This document shows positions 26,794 through 35,628 of a stretch of 64,000 nt of DNA, piece by piece (positions within the stretch are counted from its first letter, which is position 1; each line of letters opens with the position of its first letter). A model generated the notes under the pieces. That model did not search any database. It was not told the origin of the DNA and was given only the letters and a program-made list of their open reading frames with translations. The translations under genes were made by a program, and so were the position numbers. Location: assembly GCA_021819035.1 (NCBI GenBank), contig JAKASL010000002.1:62001-126000 (forward strand). The letters are read 5' to 3'. The DNA comes from an archaeon. Lineage in GTDB: Archaea > Thermoproteota > Nitrososphaeria > Nitrososphaerales > Gagatemarchaeaceae.

Positions 26794-27990
26794 GTGAAAG
26801 ACGCCGTAGTGGTCGAGGCCCTGCGCACCCCCATCGGCAGGTACGCCGGGATACTGAAGTCGCTCAGGCCTGACGACCTCGGCGCCCTCGTCCTGCGGAC
26901 CGCCCTGGAAAGGGCAAGGGTCGACCCGGCCCTCGTCGACGACGTCTACTTCGGCTGCTCGAACCAGGCGGGAGAGGACAACAGGAACGTGGCGAGGATG
27001 GCGACGCTCCTGGCTGGTATCCCTTACTCGGTCCCAGGTGCGACTGTCAACAGGCTCTGCGGTTCCGGGCTGGAAGCGATAAACAGCGCTGCCAGGGTCA
27101 TCTCCTCTGGGGAGGGCGACGTCCTGCTGGCAGGTGGGGTCGAGAGCATGACCCGCGCCCCCCTCGTCGCCCTGAAGCCCGAGGTCGGGTTTGGGCGGGG
27201 CGGCGTCTCCCTCGTCGACACGACCATCGGGTGGAGGTTCGTGAACCCTGCGTTCCCGCCTGACTACCCGCCGCTGTCCATGGGGGAGACGGCGGAGAAC
27301 CTCGCGGAAAAGTATGGCATCTCCAGGGAATCTCAAGACGAATTCGCCCTAGGCAGCCACAGGAAGGCAGTGGACGCGGCCCGGGGCGGGAGGTTCAAGG
27401 ACGAGGTGGTATCCGTGGTCACTCCGGAAAGGCCCGGGGGGGTCGCAGAGGACGAGGGCCCGAGGGAGGACACTTCCTTGGAGAAGCTCGGGAGGCTAAG
27501 ACCAGCCTTTCGGAAGCGCGGGACCGTCACTGCGGGGAACTCGTCGGGGGTCAACGACGGGGCGTCAGCGCTGGTCCTCATGAGGGAGGGGAAAGCGGCG
27601 GATCTAGGAGTGAAGCCGATTGCGAGGATTCTGGGGTCGGCGACCGCCGGCGTCCACCCCAGCTACATGGGACTTGGCCCGGTGCACTCGACCCGGAAGC
27701 TCCTTTCGAGGCTGGGGATGGAGTTGGGGGAGTTCGGTGTGATAGAGATCAACGAGGCGTTCGCCGCCCAGGTACTGGCCTGCGCTGCGGAGATGCCCGG
27801 GCTCGATCTGAGGAAGGCGAACCCGAACGGCGGGGCGATAGCCCTGGGACACCCTCTGGGCTGCAGCGGTGCCAGGATAGCCACCACACTCCTACATCAG
27901 ATGCGAAGGACGGGGACAAGGTATGGCCTGGCCACCATGTGCATAGGGGTCGGGCAGGGGATATCCACGGCCTTCGAGCTCATGAAGTAG
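26794..27990 (+). CDS. Acetyl-CoA C-acyltransferase (thiolase)
   Basis: Cleaves 3-ketoacyl-CoA with CoA, or runs in reverse. 398 residues, a standard catalytic thiolase: nucleophilic Cys in NRLCGSGLEAIN near residue 87, NEAFAAQ near residue 320, GGAIALGHPLGCSGAR near residue 348 and the C-terminal Cys in TMCIGVGQG. GTG at 26794 is supported by GAGATAAGCC about 26 bp upstream (26764-26773). Completes, with the hydroxyacyl-CoA dehydrogenase and hydratases, three of the four steps of beta oxidation; no acyl-CoA dehydrogenase is in the window. Confidence 0.95.
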   Translation: MKDAVVVEALRTPIGRYAGILKSLRPDDLGALVLRTALERARVDPALVDDVYFGCSNQAGEDNRNVARMATLLAGIPYSVPGATVNRLCGSGLEAINSAARVISSGEGDVLLAGGVESMTRAPLVALKPEVGFGRGGVSLVDTTIGWRFVNPAFPPDYPPLSMGETAENLAEKYGISRESQDEFALGSHRKAVDAARGGRFKDEVVSVVTPERPGGVAEDEGPREDTSLEKLGRLRPAFRKRGTVTAGNSSGVNDGASALVLMREGKAADLGVKPIARILGSATAGVHPSYMGLGPVHSTRKLLSRLGMELGEFGVIEINEAFAAQVLACAAEMPGLDLRKANPNGGAIALGHPLGCSGARIATTLLHQMRRTGTRYGLATMCIGVGQGISTAFELMK

Positions 27991-28049
27991 CGCTCGCGAT
28001 GGAAGAGGCCCAAGGGAGGGGGCCCCGCGCTCTCCCCCTCAGCCACCGG

Positions 28050-28592
28050 TCAGCGTCTCCCGGGCTTCCAGACCTCTTCGTCCTTCCCTGCGTTGCTGTT
28101 CTCCCACCTGGACAGGTTGAAAAGGTACGAAGAGAGCCTATTGAAGAAAGGGAGGAGCTCAGGGTTCAACTCCTCCGCCCGCCCCGCGGCGACCAGCTTC
28201 CTTTCAGCACGCCTGCACACAGCCCTCGCTAGATGGAGCATGGCCCCTGAGGGGGACCCCCCCGGGAGGATGAAGTTCCGCAGGGGGGGGAGTGTGGCGA
28301 GGAGGCGGTCGGTCAGCTCTTCCACCCATTTGGTGTCAGAGGCCGATATGCGTGGGACCTGCTGAGGGGACCCGAGCTCGGTGGCCGCGTCCCCTCCGGC
28401 GATGAAAAGGAGGCTCTGGATCTCCTTCAACGGCGCCCGCACCTCTCCCTTCCTGGTCCCTGAGATGACCACCCCCAACAGCGAGTTCAGCTCGTCGATC
28501 GTCCCATAGGCTTCGACCCTCGGGTCGTCCTTGCGGACCCTCCTCGATCCGTAGAGGGAAGTGTCGCCCTGGTCCCCCTTCCTGGTGTACAT
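28050..28592 (-). CDS. Cob(I)alamin adenosyltransferase, PduO type
   Basis: Transfers the adenosyl group of ATP to cob(I)alamin, giving coenzyme B12. 180 residues. The ATP-binding N-terminus TRKGDQGDTSLYGSRRV, EAYGTIDELNSLLG near residue 28 and the RAVCRRAERKL helix near residue 130 are diagnostic. ATG at 28592 has TTAATAATTCC (28612-28622) centred about 26 bp upstream. The B12-dependent enzyme it serves is not in the window; ribonucleotide reductase or methylmalonyl-CoA mutase are typical clients. Confidence 0.95.
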   Translation of the reverse strand: MYTRKGDQGDTSLYGSRRVRKDDPRVEAYGTIDELNSLLGVVISGTRKGEVRAPLKEIQSLLFIAGGDAATELGSPQQVPRISASDTKWVEELTDRLLATLPPLRNFILPGGSPSGAMLHLARAVCRRAERKLVAAGRAEELNPELLPFFNRLSSYLFNLSRWENSNAGKDEEVWKPGRR

Positions 28593-28783
28593 CAGGCAGA
28601 CGGGTCCGGCCCGGAATTATTAACGGTAGCACGGGACAGGGGCATGGCCCCTTGGACGTCCGATGCAATCCCTTTGGGTCAACGAAAGAACAACGCTTGG
28701 TCGCCTAATTTACAGTCTGAAGTTTCTTATTGGCTGTGGTGTGGATGCTGGTGGCGAGTTAGATAACGGCGTCCGAACATCAA

Positions 28784-29182
28784 GTGGCACACCTGTTCAC
28801 CCCGCAAGAGGCGTCGAAGCTCCTTCCAGACATCAGGCCAAAGGTGAAGGAGCTGGTCGAGAAGAAGAAGGTGGTGGAGCAGCTCCACCAGGAGATTGAA
28901 AGGTACAACCTCCTCGGTTTCAGGACCCCCGAACTGGCAGAGAAGGCAGCGCAGCTGGACGCCCTCGTGGACGACATGACGAGGAAGATTTCAGAACTGG
29001 AAGACCTCGGTGTGGAGGTGAAGGACCTCGAGTTCGGGCTGGTGGACTTCCCTGCAGACAGGTACGGACAAGAGGTCCTCCTATGCTGGAGGTACGGCGA
29101 GCCTGAAGTCTCGTTCTGGCATTCGAGGCGAGAGGGGTACAACGGCCGCAAACCGTTGAAGATCCAGCTCATCCAGCCTTAG
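28784..29182 (+). CDS. DUF2203 family protein
   Basis: 132 residues, largely helical and coiled-coil (residues 10-75, rich in K/E/L heptads), then GLVDFPADRYGQEVLLCWRYGEPE and FWHSRREGYNGRKPL, the conserved tail of DUF2203. No biochemical role is known to me. The GTG start at 28784 has GTTAGATAACG (28756-28766) about 24 bp upstream; a second A/T-rich stretch, CTAATTTACAG, lies further upstream near 28706-28716. Confidence 0.85.
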   Translation: MAHLFTPQEASKLLPDIRPKVKELVEKKKVVEQLHQEIERYNLLGFRTPELAEKAAQLDALVDDMTRKISELEDLGVEVKDLEFGLVDFPADRYGQEVLLCWRYGEPEVSFWHSRREGYNGRKPLKIQLIQP

Positions 29183-30024
29183 CTGGAGAAGAGCCGCCCG
29201 GCGTTCCCTGAAAGCAGCTTCTCAGCGACTCCTGGCTTCAGCTTCGGCCTGACGTTCGCCTGAAAGTCGTCCATCCACTCCCTGTGCCTTAGCATCGGAT
29301 AGTCGGTGCCGAAGAGGAACCTGTCCTGGAGTATCCCGTTGAGATACGGCACCAAAGGCTGGGGGATGTATCGGGGTTTCCAGCCGGAAACGTCGATGAA
29401 AACATTGGGGCTCCTTAGCGCGATGGCTAGGGTGACATCCGGCCAGGGCCAGCCGAAGTGGGCCATGACCACCTTCAGGTCGGGGAAGGCGGCGCATACC
29501 TCGTCCACCAGTTCCGGTTTGCTATACCTGATCTCAGTGCTCCCGAGCCCGGTGGTCCCTGTGTGGAGGAGGACCGGGATCTCCGCCTCCTCGCAATACT
29601 CGTATATCGGGAACATGAGCTTCCTGTCGTTGATGTAGACCGCGTTGGCGCTGCTGTGGACCTTGAGGCCGCGCATCCCGAGCTCTTTGACGGCGCGCCT
29701 GAGCTCCCTGACGGCCCCCCTCCCGGCGTTGGGGTCCACGCCCGCGAACGGGACCAGCCTGTCTTTCGACCTGGCGGCGATGGCTGCGACCTCGTCGTTC
29801 CTCAGGGTGTAGTTCTTGAAGGCAGGGTTGCTGGTCGCGCTTGTGTCCTGGCCCAGTATGACCGCCTTCGCTACCCCGGCCTCTTCCATCTCGTCGAGGA
29901 TCTGGTCGACCGAAGCCGGGAGCTTTTCGACGTCTAGCTTGAAGAAGTCGCACGCCCTCATGATGGGGCCGTTCTTCTTCATGAAGTCACGGGTCCAAGG
30001 GTGGACGTGCACGTCGAAGGACAT
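29179..30024 (-). CDS. Amidohydrolase family 2 (ACMSD-like) protein
   Basis: About 281 residues of the metal-dependent amidohydrolase_2 family. HxH metal motif FDVHVHPW at the very start, MRGLKVHSSANAVY, VLLHTGTTG and VMAHFGWPWPD in the middle, and the conserved Asp in FGTDYPMLRH near the end. Members include decarboxylases and hydrolases acting on aromatic breakdown products. The frame opens at TTG 30048, but ATG 30024 places the HVH motif at residues 5-7, and GGTTAATGATTG at 30048-30059 is then about 28 bp upstream. Convergent and overlapping by four bases with the DUF2203 gene. Confidence 0.87.
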   Translation of the reverse strand: MSFDVHVHPWTRDFMKKNGPIMRACDFFKLDVEKLPASVDQILDEMEEAGVAKAVILGQDTSATSNPAFKNYTLRNDEVAAIAARSKDRLVPFAGVDPNAGRGAVRELRRAVKELGMRGLKVHSSANAVYINDRKLMFPIYEYCEEAEIPVLLHTGTTGLGSTEIRYSKPELVDEVCAAFPDLKVVMAHFGWPWPDVTLAIALRSPNVFIDVSGWKPRYIPQPLVPYLNGILQDRFLFGTDYPMLRHREWMDDFQANVRPKLKPGVAEKLLSGNAGRLFSS

Positions 30025-30181
30025 CTCGCCGGGGCGCCGAGGGGACAATCATTAACCTTCCCTGACCGTCGGCGTTCTGGGCGGGACAGCGGGTGACGCG
30101 CCAGGACTGCGTGCCACAGCCCCCGGCCGACGGGTGCATGGTGACAGGCAACTTTTTCAGAGGGGGATGTGACGGCCGGCC

Positions 30182-30658
30182 ATGAAGCAACCCAGCCGCG
30201 AGCTCAGGGAAGGCGACCATGCCCCAGACTTCGAGCTCCCTTCGTCTTCTGGAGCCCCCCTCAGGCTCAGCTCGCTCAGGGGGAAGCAGGTCGTGCTTTA
30301 CTTCTATCCGAAGGACGACACCCCGGGGTGCACCCTGGAGGCGTGCTCGTTCAGGGACGGCATGCCGAAGTTCGACAGCGTCGACGCCGTGGTCCTAGGG
30401 GTGAGCAGAGACTCCATCGAGTCCCACGCCAAGTTCATCGACAAGTACTCCCTCAACTTCGCCTTGCTCAGCGACGAAGGACTTGAGGCGCACGGCCTCT
30501 ACGGAACTTGGAAGGAGAAGATGAACTACGGCAAGAAGTACATGGGGACGGAGCGATCTACCTTCGTCATTGGCACCGACGGAAAGATCAAGAAGATATT
30601 CAGGAAGGTATCCCCCCAGGGTCACGAGGCCGAAGTCCTGGCGGCATTGAGGGCCTAG
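30182..30658 (+). CDS. Peroxiredoxin, BCP/PrxQ type
   Basis: Reduces hydrogen peroxide and organic peroxides. 158 residues. The peroxidatic Cys is in DDTPGCTLEACSF near residue 49, with a resolving Cys five residues later as in the BCP/PrxQ class. GVSRDSIESHAKF and STFVIGTDGKI are also conserved. ATG at 30182 has AACTTTTTCAG at about 30149-30159, 26 bp upstream. Cytosolic, no signal sequence. Confidence 0.95.
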   Translation: MKQPSRELREGDHAPDFELPSSSGAPLRLSSLRGKQVVLYFYPKDDTPGCTLEACSFRDGMPKFDSVDAVVLGVSRDSIESHAKFIDKYSLNFALLSDEGLEAHGLYGTWKEKMNYGKKYMGTERSTFVIGTDGKIKKIFRKVSPQGHEAEVLAALRA

Positions 30659-30768
30659 CGCGGCAGCCTCCGTCCCCTCCTCTTGCGCAGGGGGGGCGCT
30701 ACTGCAATCGCCGAACGGTCCTGCCACTGGCGTCGAAGGTTAAATATCCAGCAGCGGCGGTGCCCCCA

Positions 30769-30921
30769 ATGCTTCTATACGCCGTCCCCGAAGAGACATA
30801 CTGCCTCAGGACCCAGGAGCACACCCCGGCAGCGTCGGAGGGGAACCTTTACTGCTACCGGTGTGGCATGTACCTCGGCCACGCCAAGGGGCCCGCGCTC
30901 GGAAGCCTCCTGGACTACTAG
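30769..30921 (+). CDS. Small protein with Cys-rich centre, unknown
   Basis: A 50-residue reading frame starting MLLYAVPEETYC. It contains TYC, then LYCYRCGMYLGH, so one CxxC knuckle plus further Cys and His residues that might bind a metal. No family recognised. Strong support for being real: GGTTAAATATCC at 30738-30749 lies 26 bp upstream of the ATG, the leaderless spacing seen throughout this window. It ends four bases into the convergent GNAT gene. Confidence 0.6.
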   Translation: MLLYAVPEETYCLRTQEHTPAASEGNLYCYRCGMYLGHAKGPALGSLLDY

Positions 30922-31379
30922 GGCCTCTTCGCGAACTGGTTGATTAGCGCCCTGAAACCGCGCTTGATGTAAAAGCGGTTCGCTATCTCGTTCTGCGCAG
31001 GTACGTCGGCCACCACTATCTCCGCGCCCATCGACTTGAGCTCGGCCGCGGCCTGCTGGATCATCTCGTCCCCCAGCGCCTTCCTCCGATGCTCCGGCAG
31101 TATGTAGAAGTCGGTGACCCTCCCCTCGTTGCGAGGCTCATAGAAGATCCTCTCGCGCATCTCAGCCCTAAGGACGCCGACCACCTTCCTCCCTTCGAGG
31201 GCGACGAGCAGGAGGTTCCCAGGGGCGGCCAAGGTGGCCTGGACGTACTTCTCTGCCCTTCCTTTCGCGTCAGGAGTCACGGCGAAGAGAGGGTCGAACT
31301 CGTTGTTCAGCCTCTTGGTCCGCACTATCAGGTCCGAGATTGCATCGACGTCTTCCTTCCTGGCGTGCCGTATCACCAT
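30918..31379 (-). CDS. GNAT family N-acetyltransferase
   Basis: About 153 residues from ATG 31379 (MVIRHARKEDVDAI), a natural GNAT start; the frame continues upstream to 31436 with a poor sequence. FYILPEHRRKALGDEMIQQAA near the middle is the acetyl-CoA loop, and ANRFYIKRGFRA closes the fold. GTAAATC at about 31411-31417 may be its TATA. Substrate unknown. The start region abuts the end of the malic enzyme gene on the same strand, so cotranscription is possible. Confidence 0.85.
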   Translation of the reverse strand: MVIRHARKEDVDAISDLIVRTKRLNNEFDPLFAVTPDAKGRAEKYVQATLAAPGNLLLVALEGRKVVGVLRAEMRERIFYEPRNEGRVTDFYILPEHRRKALGDEMIQQAAAELKSMGAEIVVADVPAQNEIANRFYIKRGFRALINQFAKRP

Positions 31380-31419
31380 GTCCAGCCCCCTCGCCGGTCC
31401 GGGGGGAACAGATTTACGC

Positions 31420-32826
31420 CTATTCTGGGGGGTCAACTATCACTCCACCATCTCTCAGCGCGTTCATCACCTTCCTCGACCTCTCGATGCTGGCCATGGC
31501 GGCCTGCATCGACTCCTTGGCTGACAGCCTCCGCCGCGCGACACCTTCGCGTACCGCGGCCTGGCCGACCTTTGTCGCCACCCTCGGATAGACCTCCCAC
31601 TGCACCATTGTAGGCAGGATGTACTCGCTCCCGATCCCCTTCTCCCTGGCGAAGGACGCCAGCTCCGTCGCCGCTTCTATGACCATAGTGTCTGTGATTG
31701 TCTTGGCCCTCACGTCCAGGGCCCCTCTGAATATCGCAGGGAAGAGGAGGCTGTTGTTCACCTGGTTCGGGAAGTCGGACCTTCCCGTGGCCACCACTTC
31801 CACGCCGGCCGCCCGGGCCGAGGCTGGGAGCATCTCAGGGACTGGGTTGGCGAGGAAGAAGGCGATCGCCCTCTTGTTCATCACGGCGACCTCGTCTGGT
31901 CTTATGGCGTCCGGACCCTGGCGCGCCGCCGCCACCAGCACGTCTGCGCCATCCAGCGCGTCCTTCAGGTCCCCCTTCACCCTGTCCCCGTTGGTTCTGA
32001 TGGCGATCTCGTACTTCCATCTGTTCTTGAGCATGAGCTGGTCGATGTCATCTCTCTCAGGATGCAGGATGCCCTTGGAGTCTACCACTATGATGTCACG
32101 CGGGTCTGCCCCCGCCCGGGCGAGCAGCCTCTCAGCCGCCACGTTAGCCGCGCCGGCGCCGTATAGGACGATCCTCGTCCCTCTCAGCTCCCTCCCGGTG
32201 ACATCCAGCGCGTTGAAGAGAGCGGCGAGTGTCACCCCAGCGGTCCCCTGCTGGTCGTCGTGCCAGACGGGGATGCTCATCTCTTCGCGCAGCCTGTCCA
32301 GCACGTCGAAGCACTTCGGCGACTCGATGTCCTCCAGGTTGACACCGCCCAGGGAAGGCTCCATGGCCTTCACGACTGCCACCAGCTCATCGGCGCTCTT
32401 GGCTCTAACTGGCAGGGGGAGGGCGTTCACCCCCCCGAGGTAGTTGTAGATCAGCGCCTTCCCCTCCATGACAGGCAGGGCCCCCTCCGGGCCTATGTTG
32501 CCCAGGCCGAGGACTCGGGTCCCGTCAGTGACTATGGCGATGGTGTTCCACCTGCCTGTGTACTCGAAGGAGAGCCCCGGATCTGCCTCGATCGCCCTCG
32601 ACACGGCAGCGACCCCTGGGGTGTACCAGATGGAAAAGTCCTGGAGAGACCTCACCGGGACCCTGGGGGCGAACCCGACCTTACCCCCGTAGAACTTCGA
32701 ATACTCGAGCGCCTTCTTGGAAGGCTCGTCCTCGCTGGCCGAACCCGCCTCCCGTCCAACCCTTCTGGCGCTCCCGCGTTCGACCCCTGAGTGGACGGCG
32801 CGCTGGCGGTCTTTATGTGGGTTCAA
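31420..32826 (-). CDS. Malic enzyme
   Basis: Oxidative decarboxylation of malate to pyruvate with NAD(P). 468 residues. WYTPGVAAVSRAI near residue 67 with the catalytic Tyr, the lysine in LPLPVRAKSADEL and metal-binding acids near VNLEDIESPKCF, then VWHDDQQGTAGV, the Rossmann motif VLYGAGAANVAAERL near residue 223, and FFLANPVPEM. The first ~35 residues are a basic extension absent from most bacterial enzymes; no other in-frame start exists before the conserved core, so TTG 32826 is used. Together with the pyruvate phosphate dikinase and POR it sits at the pyruvate node. Confidence 0.94.
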   Translation of the reverse strand: MNPHKDRQRAVHSGVERGSARRVGREAGSASEDEPSKKALEYSKFYGGKVGFAPRVPVRSLQDFSIWYTPGVAAVSRAIEADPGLSFEYTGRWNTIAIVTDGTRVLGLGNIGPEGALPVMEGKALIYNYLGGVNALPLPVRAKSADELVAVVKAMEPSLGGVNLEDIESPKCFDVLDRLREEMSIPVWHDDQQGTAGVTLAALFNALDVTGRELRGTRIVLYGAGAANVAAERLLARAGADPRDIIVVDSKGILHPERDDIDQLMLKNRWKYEIAIRTNGDRVKGDLKDALDGADVLVAAARQGPDAIRPDEVAVMNKRAIAFFLANPVPEMLPASARAAGVEVVATGRSDFPNQVNNSLLFPAIFRGALDVRAKTITDTMVIEAATELASFAREKGIGSEYILPTMVQWEVYPRVATKVGQAAVREGVARRRLSAKESMQAAMASIERSRKVMNALRDGGVIVDPPE

Positions 32827-32934
32827 TCCGCGCTCTCGGCCTGCCCGGCTGGAAGAGACATTCTGTGCTACGTCCCAGGCACTGCCTTTAAGCGATATGG
32901 CCCATTCTCATTCGTGGCAGCAGGCCCACCCAGT

Positions 32935-33081
32935 CTAACTGTGGGCGTACCTGTGCGGGTCCTTGTCGAAGGTCGCCTTGCACCCCGACGAGCAGAAGTA
33001 GAAGGTCGTCCCTTCGTGCACCGACTTCTGGGTGGCAGACCTCTCGTCCACCATCATGCTGCATATCGGGTCTTTTTGCAT
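32935..33081 (-). CDS. Small YHS-domain protein
   Basis: 48 residues: MQKDPICSMMVDE, a short link, then TTFYFCSSGCKATFDKDPHRY. This is a complete YHS domain with three cysteines in the usual order, the metal-binding element found in or beside copper ATPases. ATG at 33081 has TCTAAATCC (about 33103-33111) 26 bp upstream. It is divergent from the P1B ATPase, whose N-terminus carries the same domain, so it may be a metal chaperone or a detached YHS module of that pump. Confidence 0.85.
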   Translation of the reverse strand: MQKDPICSMMVDERSATQKSVHEGTTFYFCSSGCKATFDKDPHRYAHS

Positions 33082-33148
33082 AAACCTGACACCAGCCGAC
33101 ATGGATTTAGACGTTGCGCGTGCGGGCCGGTCCGGGCGGCCCTTGAGG

Positions 33149-33163
33149 GGATTAGTTTAATCC
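33149..33163. promoter_or_regulatory. Palindrome on the copper ATPase promoter
   Basis: GGATTA-GTT-TAATCC is a perfect 6-bp inverted repeat with a three-base spacer. Its right half is also the TATA-like sequence (GTTTAATCC) located about 27 bp upstream of the ATPase ATG at 33188. A repressor bound here would block TBP, as expected for a metal-responsive operator. No regulator gene is adjacent. Confidence 0.55.
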
Positions 33164-33187
33164 TGAAGGGCGCGAGACTACCCATGT

Positions 33188-35278
33188 ATGGCCAAGGACC
33201 CCGTCTGTGGGATGTACGTCGACGAAAAGACGGCCGACCTGAAGGCAGATGTGAGGGGGGTCACCTATTACTTCTGCAGCGAGTCCTGCATGACAGAGTT
33301 TCTGGCGCCGGAGAAGGAGATCCGGAAGCTCGAGGTGTCGGTCGCCGCGGCGGCGGCCCTCTCGGTACCGATACTTCTCATCACATACTTCTCCCCGGTC
33401 AAAGCGCAGCCCCGGGACTACCTGCTCCTCGTCCTCGCCGCCCCTGTCCAGTTCGGGGTCGGGTGGAGGTTCTACAGAGGGACCTACGACAGCATCAAGA
33501 ACAGGATGGGGAACATGGACGTCCTGGTGGCTTTAGGCACCTCGGCCGCCTTCGGCTACTCTGCCGTAGTCACCTTCGCCCCGGGGCTCTTCCCGTTCTC
33601 CGGCGTCTACTTCGACACTTCGGCGGTGATCGTCACACTCATCCTGGCAGGGAGGTACCTGGAGCACGTCACGAGGGGGCGGGCCTCGGCGGCTGTGCGG
33701 AAACTGGTGAACCTCCAGCCCACCATGGCCCACAGGCTGAGGGGCGGGGTCGAATCAGAGGTCCCCGTGGAGGAGGTCGAGGTAGGGGACGTCCTCCTCG
33801 TCCGCCCCGGTGAGAAGATCCCGGTCGACTCCGTCGTAATAGAGGGGAGCTCTGGGGTCGACGAGTCGATGATTACGGGGGAGAGCATCCCGGCCGAGAA
33901 GAACCCCGGGGACGGGGTGATCGGGGCGACGATCAACGGGAGCGGGCTGCTGAAGGTGGAGGCGACTAGGGTGGGCCAGGACACGACGCTTTCTCAGATA
34001 GTGAGGCTGGTCGAAGAGGCTCAGGTGGGGAAGGCCCCCATCCAGCGGCTGGCAGACAGGATCGCATCGTACTTCGTCCCGGTCGTAGTGCTGGCAGCTG
34101 CCGCGGCAGGATTTTCCTGGTTCTTCTTCGGGCACATCGGGGTGGACCTTGCCACCCTCGCCTTCGTCTCCGTCGTCGTGATAGCATGTCCCTGCGCCCT
34201 GGGCGTCGCCACCCCGGCGGCGCTGCTGGTAGGGACGAGCAAGGGGGCTCAGAACGGGGTCCTGATCAAGGGCGGGGAGCAACTCGAGAGGGCAGGGAAG
34301 GTTGACACGGTGGTCTTCGACAAGACAGGGACGCTCACGGTCGGGAAACCGTCGGTCGCCGCGGTGATGCCGTCAGAGGGGAGGAGCGAGGAAGACGTCC
34401 TAAGGCTGGCGGCGTCCGTGGAGAAGGGTTCGGAGCACCCGCTTGGGGGCGCCATAGCGGCGGAAGCGGAACGCCGGTCGATAACGGTCCCGGACCCTAC
34501 GGGATTCCAAGCGACACCTGGTGAGGGGGTAGCAGCCACGGTGGGAGCGAAGCGTGTGGTCCTGGGTAACCGTAAGATGATGGCCAGGCTCGGGATAGGC
34601 ATCTCTGCGCTCGAGCCCAGGCTCGCGAGCATCGAGGAGGCTGGGCAGACCGCCATGGTCCTAGCCGAAGAAGGTGTCGCTGTCGGGGCGATCGGAGCGG
34701 CGGACACCGTCAAACCGTCTGCCGAGGCCGCCGTGTCGGCTATCAAGCGGATGGGGGTGGAGGTGATCATGCTCACCGGTGACAACCCCAGGACAGCTGC
34801 GGCGGTCGCGAAGAAGCTGTCCATAGGGAGGTTCGTCGCGGAGGTCCCCCCACAGCGGAAGGAGGAGGTCATAGGCTCGCTTCAGGAAGAGGGGAGGGTG
34901 GTCGCCATGGTGGGGGACGGGATAAACGATGCCCCCGCCCTCGCCAGGGCGGACGTAGGGATCGCCATAGGGAGCGGGACTGACATAGCGAAAGAGACAG
35001 GAGGGATAGTGCTGATCAGCGACGACCTGCAGGGGGTAGCGACCGCCATAGAGCTGAGCCGGAAGACCCTCGCTAAGATCAGGCAGAACCTGTTCTGGGC
35101 CTTCGCGTACAACGCCGCGCTCATACCCGTCGCTGCGGGTGCCCTCGTCCCAGTCTTCGGGGTCCAGATGTACGGCTACCTCCCCTTCCTTGCGGCGGGG
35201 GCCATGGCGATAAGCTCTGCCACGGTTATAGGCAACTCGCTCCTCCTGTTCAGGTTCAGGCCAGGCCAGGTGGCTTGA
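33188..35278 (+). CDS. Copper-type P1B ATPase with N-terminal YHS domain
   Basis: Heavy-metal exporting ATPase, 696 residues. YHS domain at residues 1-45 ([19 protein letters not shown]) replaces the more common HMA domain. Then TM helices, phosphatase motif ITGESIP near residue 238, CPC metal site in [16 protein letters not shown] near residue 336, phosphorylation site DKTGTLT near residue 378, the P1B-specific SEHPLGGAI near residue 415, and [18 protein letters not shown] near residue 576. CPC fits Cu(I)/Ag(I). ATG 33188 has TATA in the palindrome at 33149-33163; ATG at 33184 is out of frame. CopZ-like gene follows with one-base overlap. Confidence 0.95.
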   Translation: MAKDPVCGMYVDEKTADLKADVRGVTYYFCSESCMTEFLAPEKEIRKLEVSVAAAAALSVPILLITYFSPVKAQPRDYLLLVLAAPVQFGVGWRFYRGTYDSIKNRMGNMDVLVALGTSAAFGYSAVVTFAPGLFPFSGVYFDTSAVIVTLILAGRYLEHVTRGRASAAVRKLVNLQPTMAHRLRGGVESEVPVEEVEVGDVLLVRPGEKIPVDSVVIEGSSGVDESMITGESIPAEKNPGDGVIGATINGSGLLKVEATRVGQDTTLSQIVRLVEEAQVGKAPIQRLADRIASYFVPVVVLAAAAAGFSWFFFGHIGVDLATLAFVSVVVIACPCALGVATPAALLVGTSKGAQNGVLIKGGEQLERAGKVDTVVFDKTGTLTVGKPSVAAVMPSEGRSEEDVLRLAASVEKGSEHPLGGAIAAEAERRSITVPDPTGFQATPGEGVAATVGAKRVVLGNRKMMARLGIGISALEPRLASIEEAGQTAMVLAEEGVAVGAIGAADTVKPSAEAAVSAIKRMGVEVIMLTGDNPRTAAAVAKKLSIGRFVAEVPPQRKEEVIGSLQEEGRVVAMVGDGINDAPALARADVGIAIGSGTDIAKETGGIVLISDDLQGVATAIELSRKTLAKIRQNLFWAFAYNAALIPVAAGALVPVFGVQMYGYLPFLAAGAMAISSATVIGNSLLLFRFRPGQVA

Positions 35279-35517
35279 TGGCGGCTCCCAAGACCAGGCG
35301 GGCGGTGTTCGCGGTCCACGGGATGTCGTGCGCTACGTGCGCCCTGGGCATCGAGAAGCGGCTTGGGAAGGTCGACGGGGTCGAGTCTGTGAGCTCGGCG
35401 ATTATGCTGAACCAGGTGTATGTCGACTACGACGAGACGAAGATAGACGCCGAGAGGGTCACCGAGGAGATCAGGAAAGCAGGCTATGCGAACCACGTGG
35501 TCAGGAAGACCGGGTGA
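35278..35517 (+). CDS. CopZ-like copper chaperone (HMA domain)
   Basis: 79 residues forming one heavy-metal-associated domain: metal site GMSCATCALGIEKRL near residue 16 and the rest of the ferredoxin-like fold (VDGVESVSSAIMLNQVYVDYDETK). Passes Cu(I) to the ATPase. ATG at 35278 overlaps the ATPase stop as TGATG, so translation is coupled; TTG at 35275 is the alternative. A metal-specific copper pair with the pump before it. Confidence 0.93.
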   Translation: MAAPKTRRAVFAVHGMSCATCALGIEKRLGKVDGVESVSSAIMLNQVYVDYDETKIDAERVTEEIRKAGYANHVVRKTG

Positions 35518-35523
35518 CCCTGC

Positions 35524-35583
35524 AAGCGGACGTTCCACGGTGCCCCCCGCGACAGCGCGGGGAGGCGCGGTCCGCTTCCGTGG
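35524..35583. repeat. Interleaved inverted repeats with GC hairpin
   Basis: Three complementary pairs: AAGCGGAC (35524-35531) with GTCCGCTT (35570-35577); CCACGG (35535-35540) with CCGTGG (35578-35583); and the hairpin CCCCGCG-ACAG-CGCGGGG (35545-35562). The first two pairs cross each other, which as RNA is a pseudoknot topology. It lies just after copZ and ahead of the peptidase TATA (GGTTTATCTCC, about 35589-35599), so it may be the 3' end of the copper transcript. Confidence 0.6.
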
Positions 35584-35628
35584 TCGAAGGTTTATCTCCT
35601 GTGAGCCTTCCCCTCTGCCAAGCCCAAC

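Noticed and set aside
35540-35570. Factor-independent terminator after copZ
   Set aside because: The GC hairpin has no T run after it; archaeal termination relies on T tracts, so only a structured repeat is claimed.
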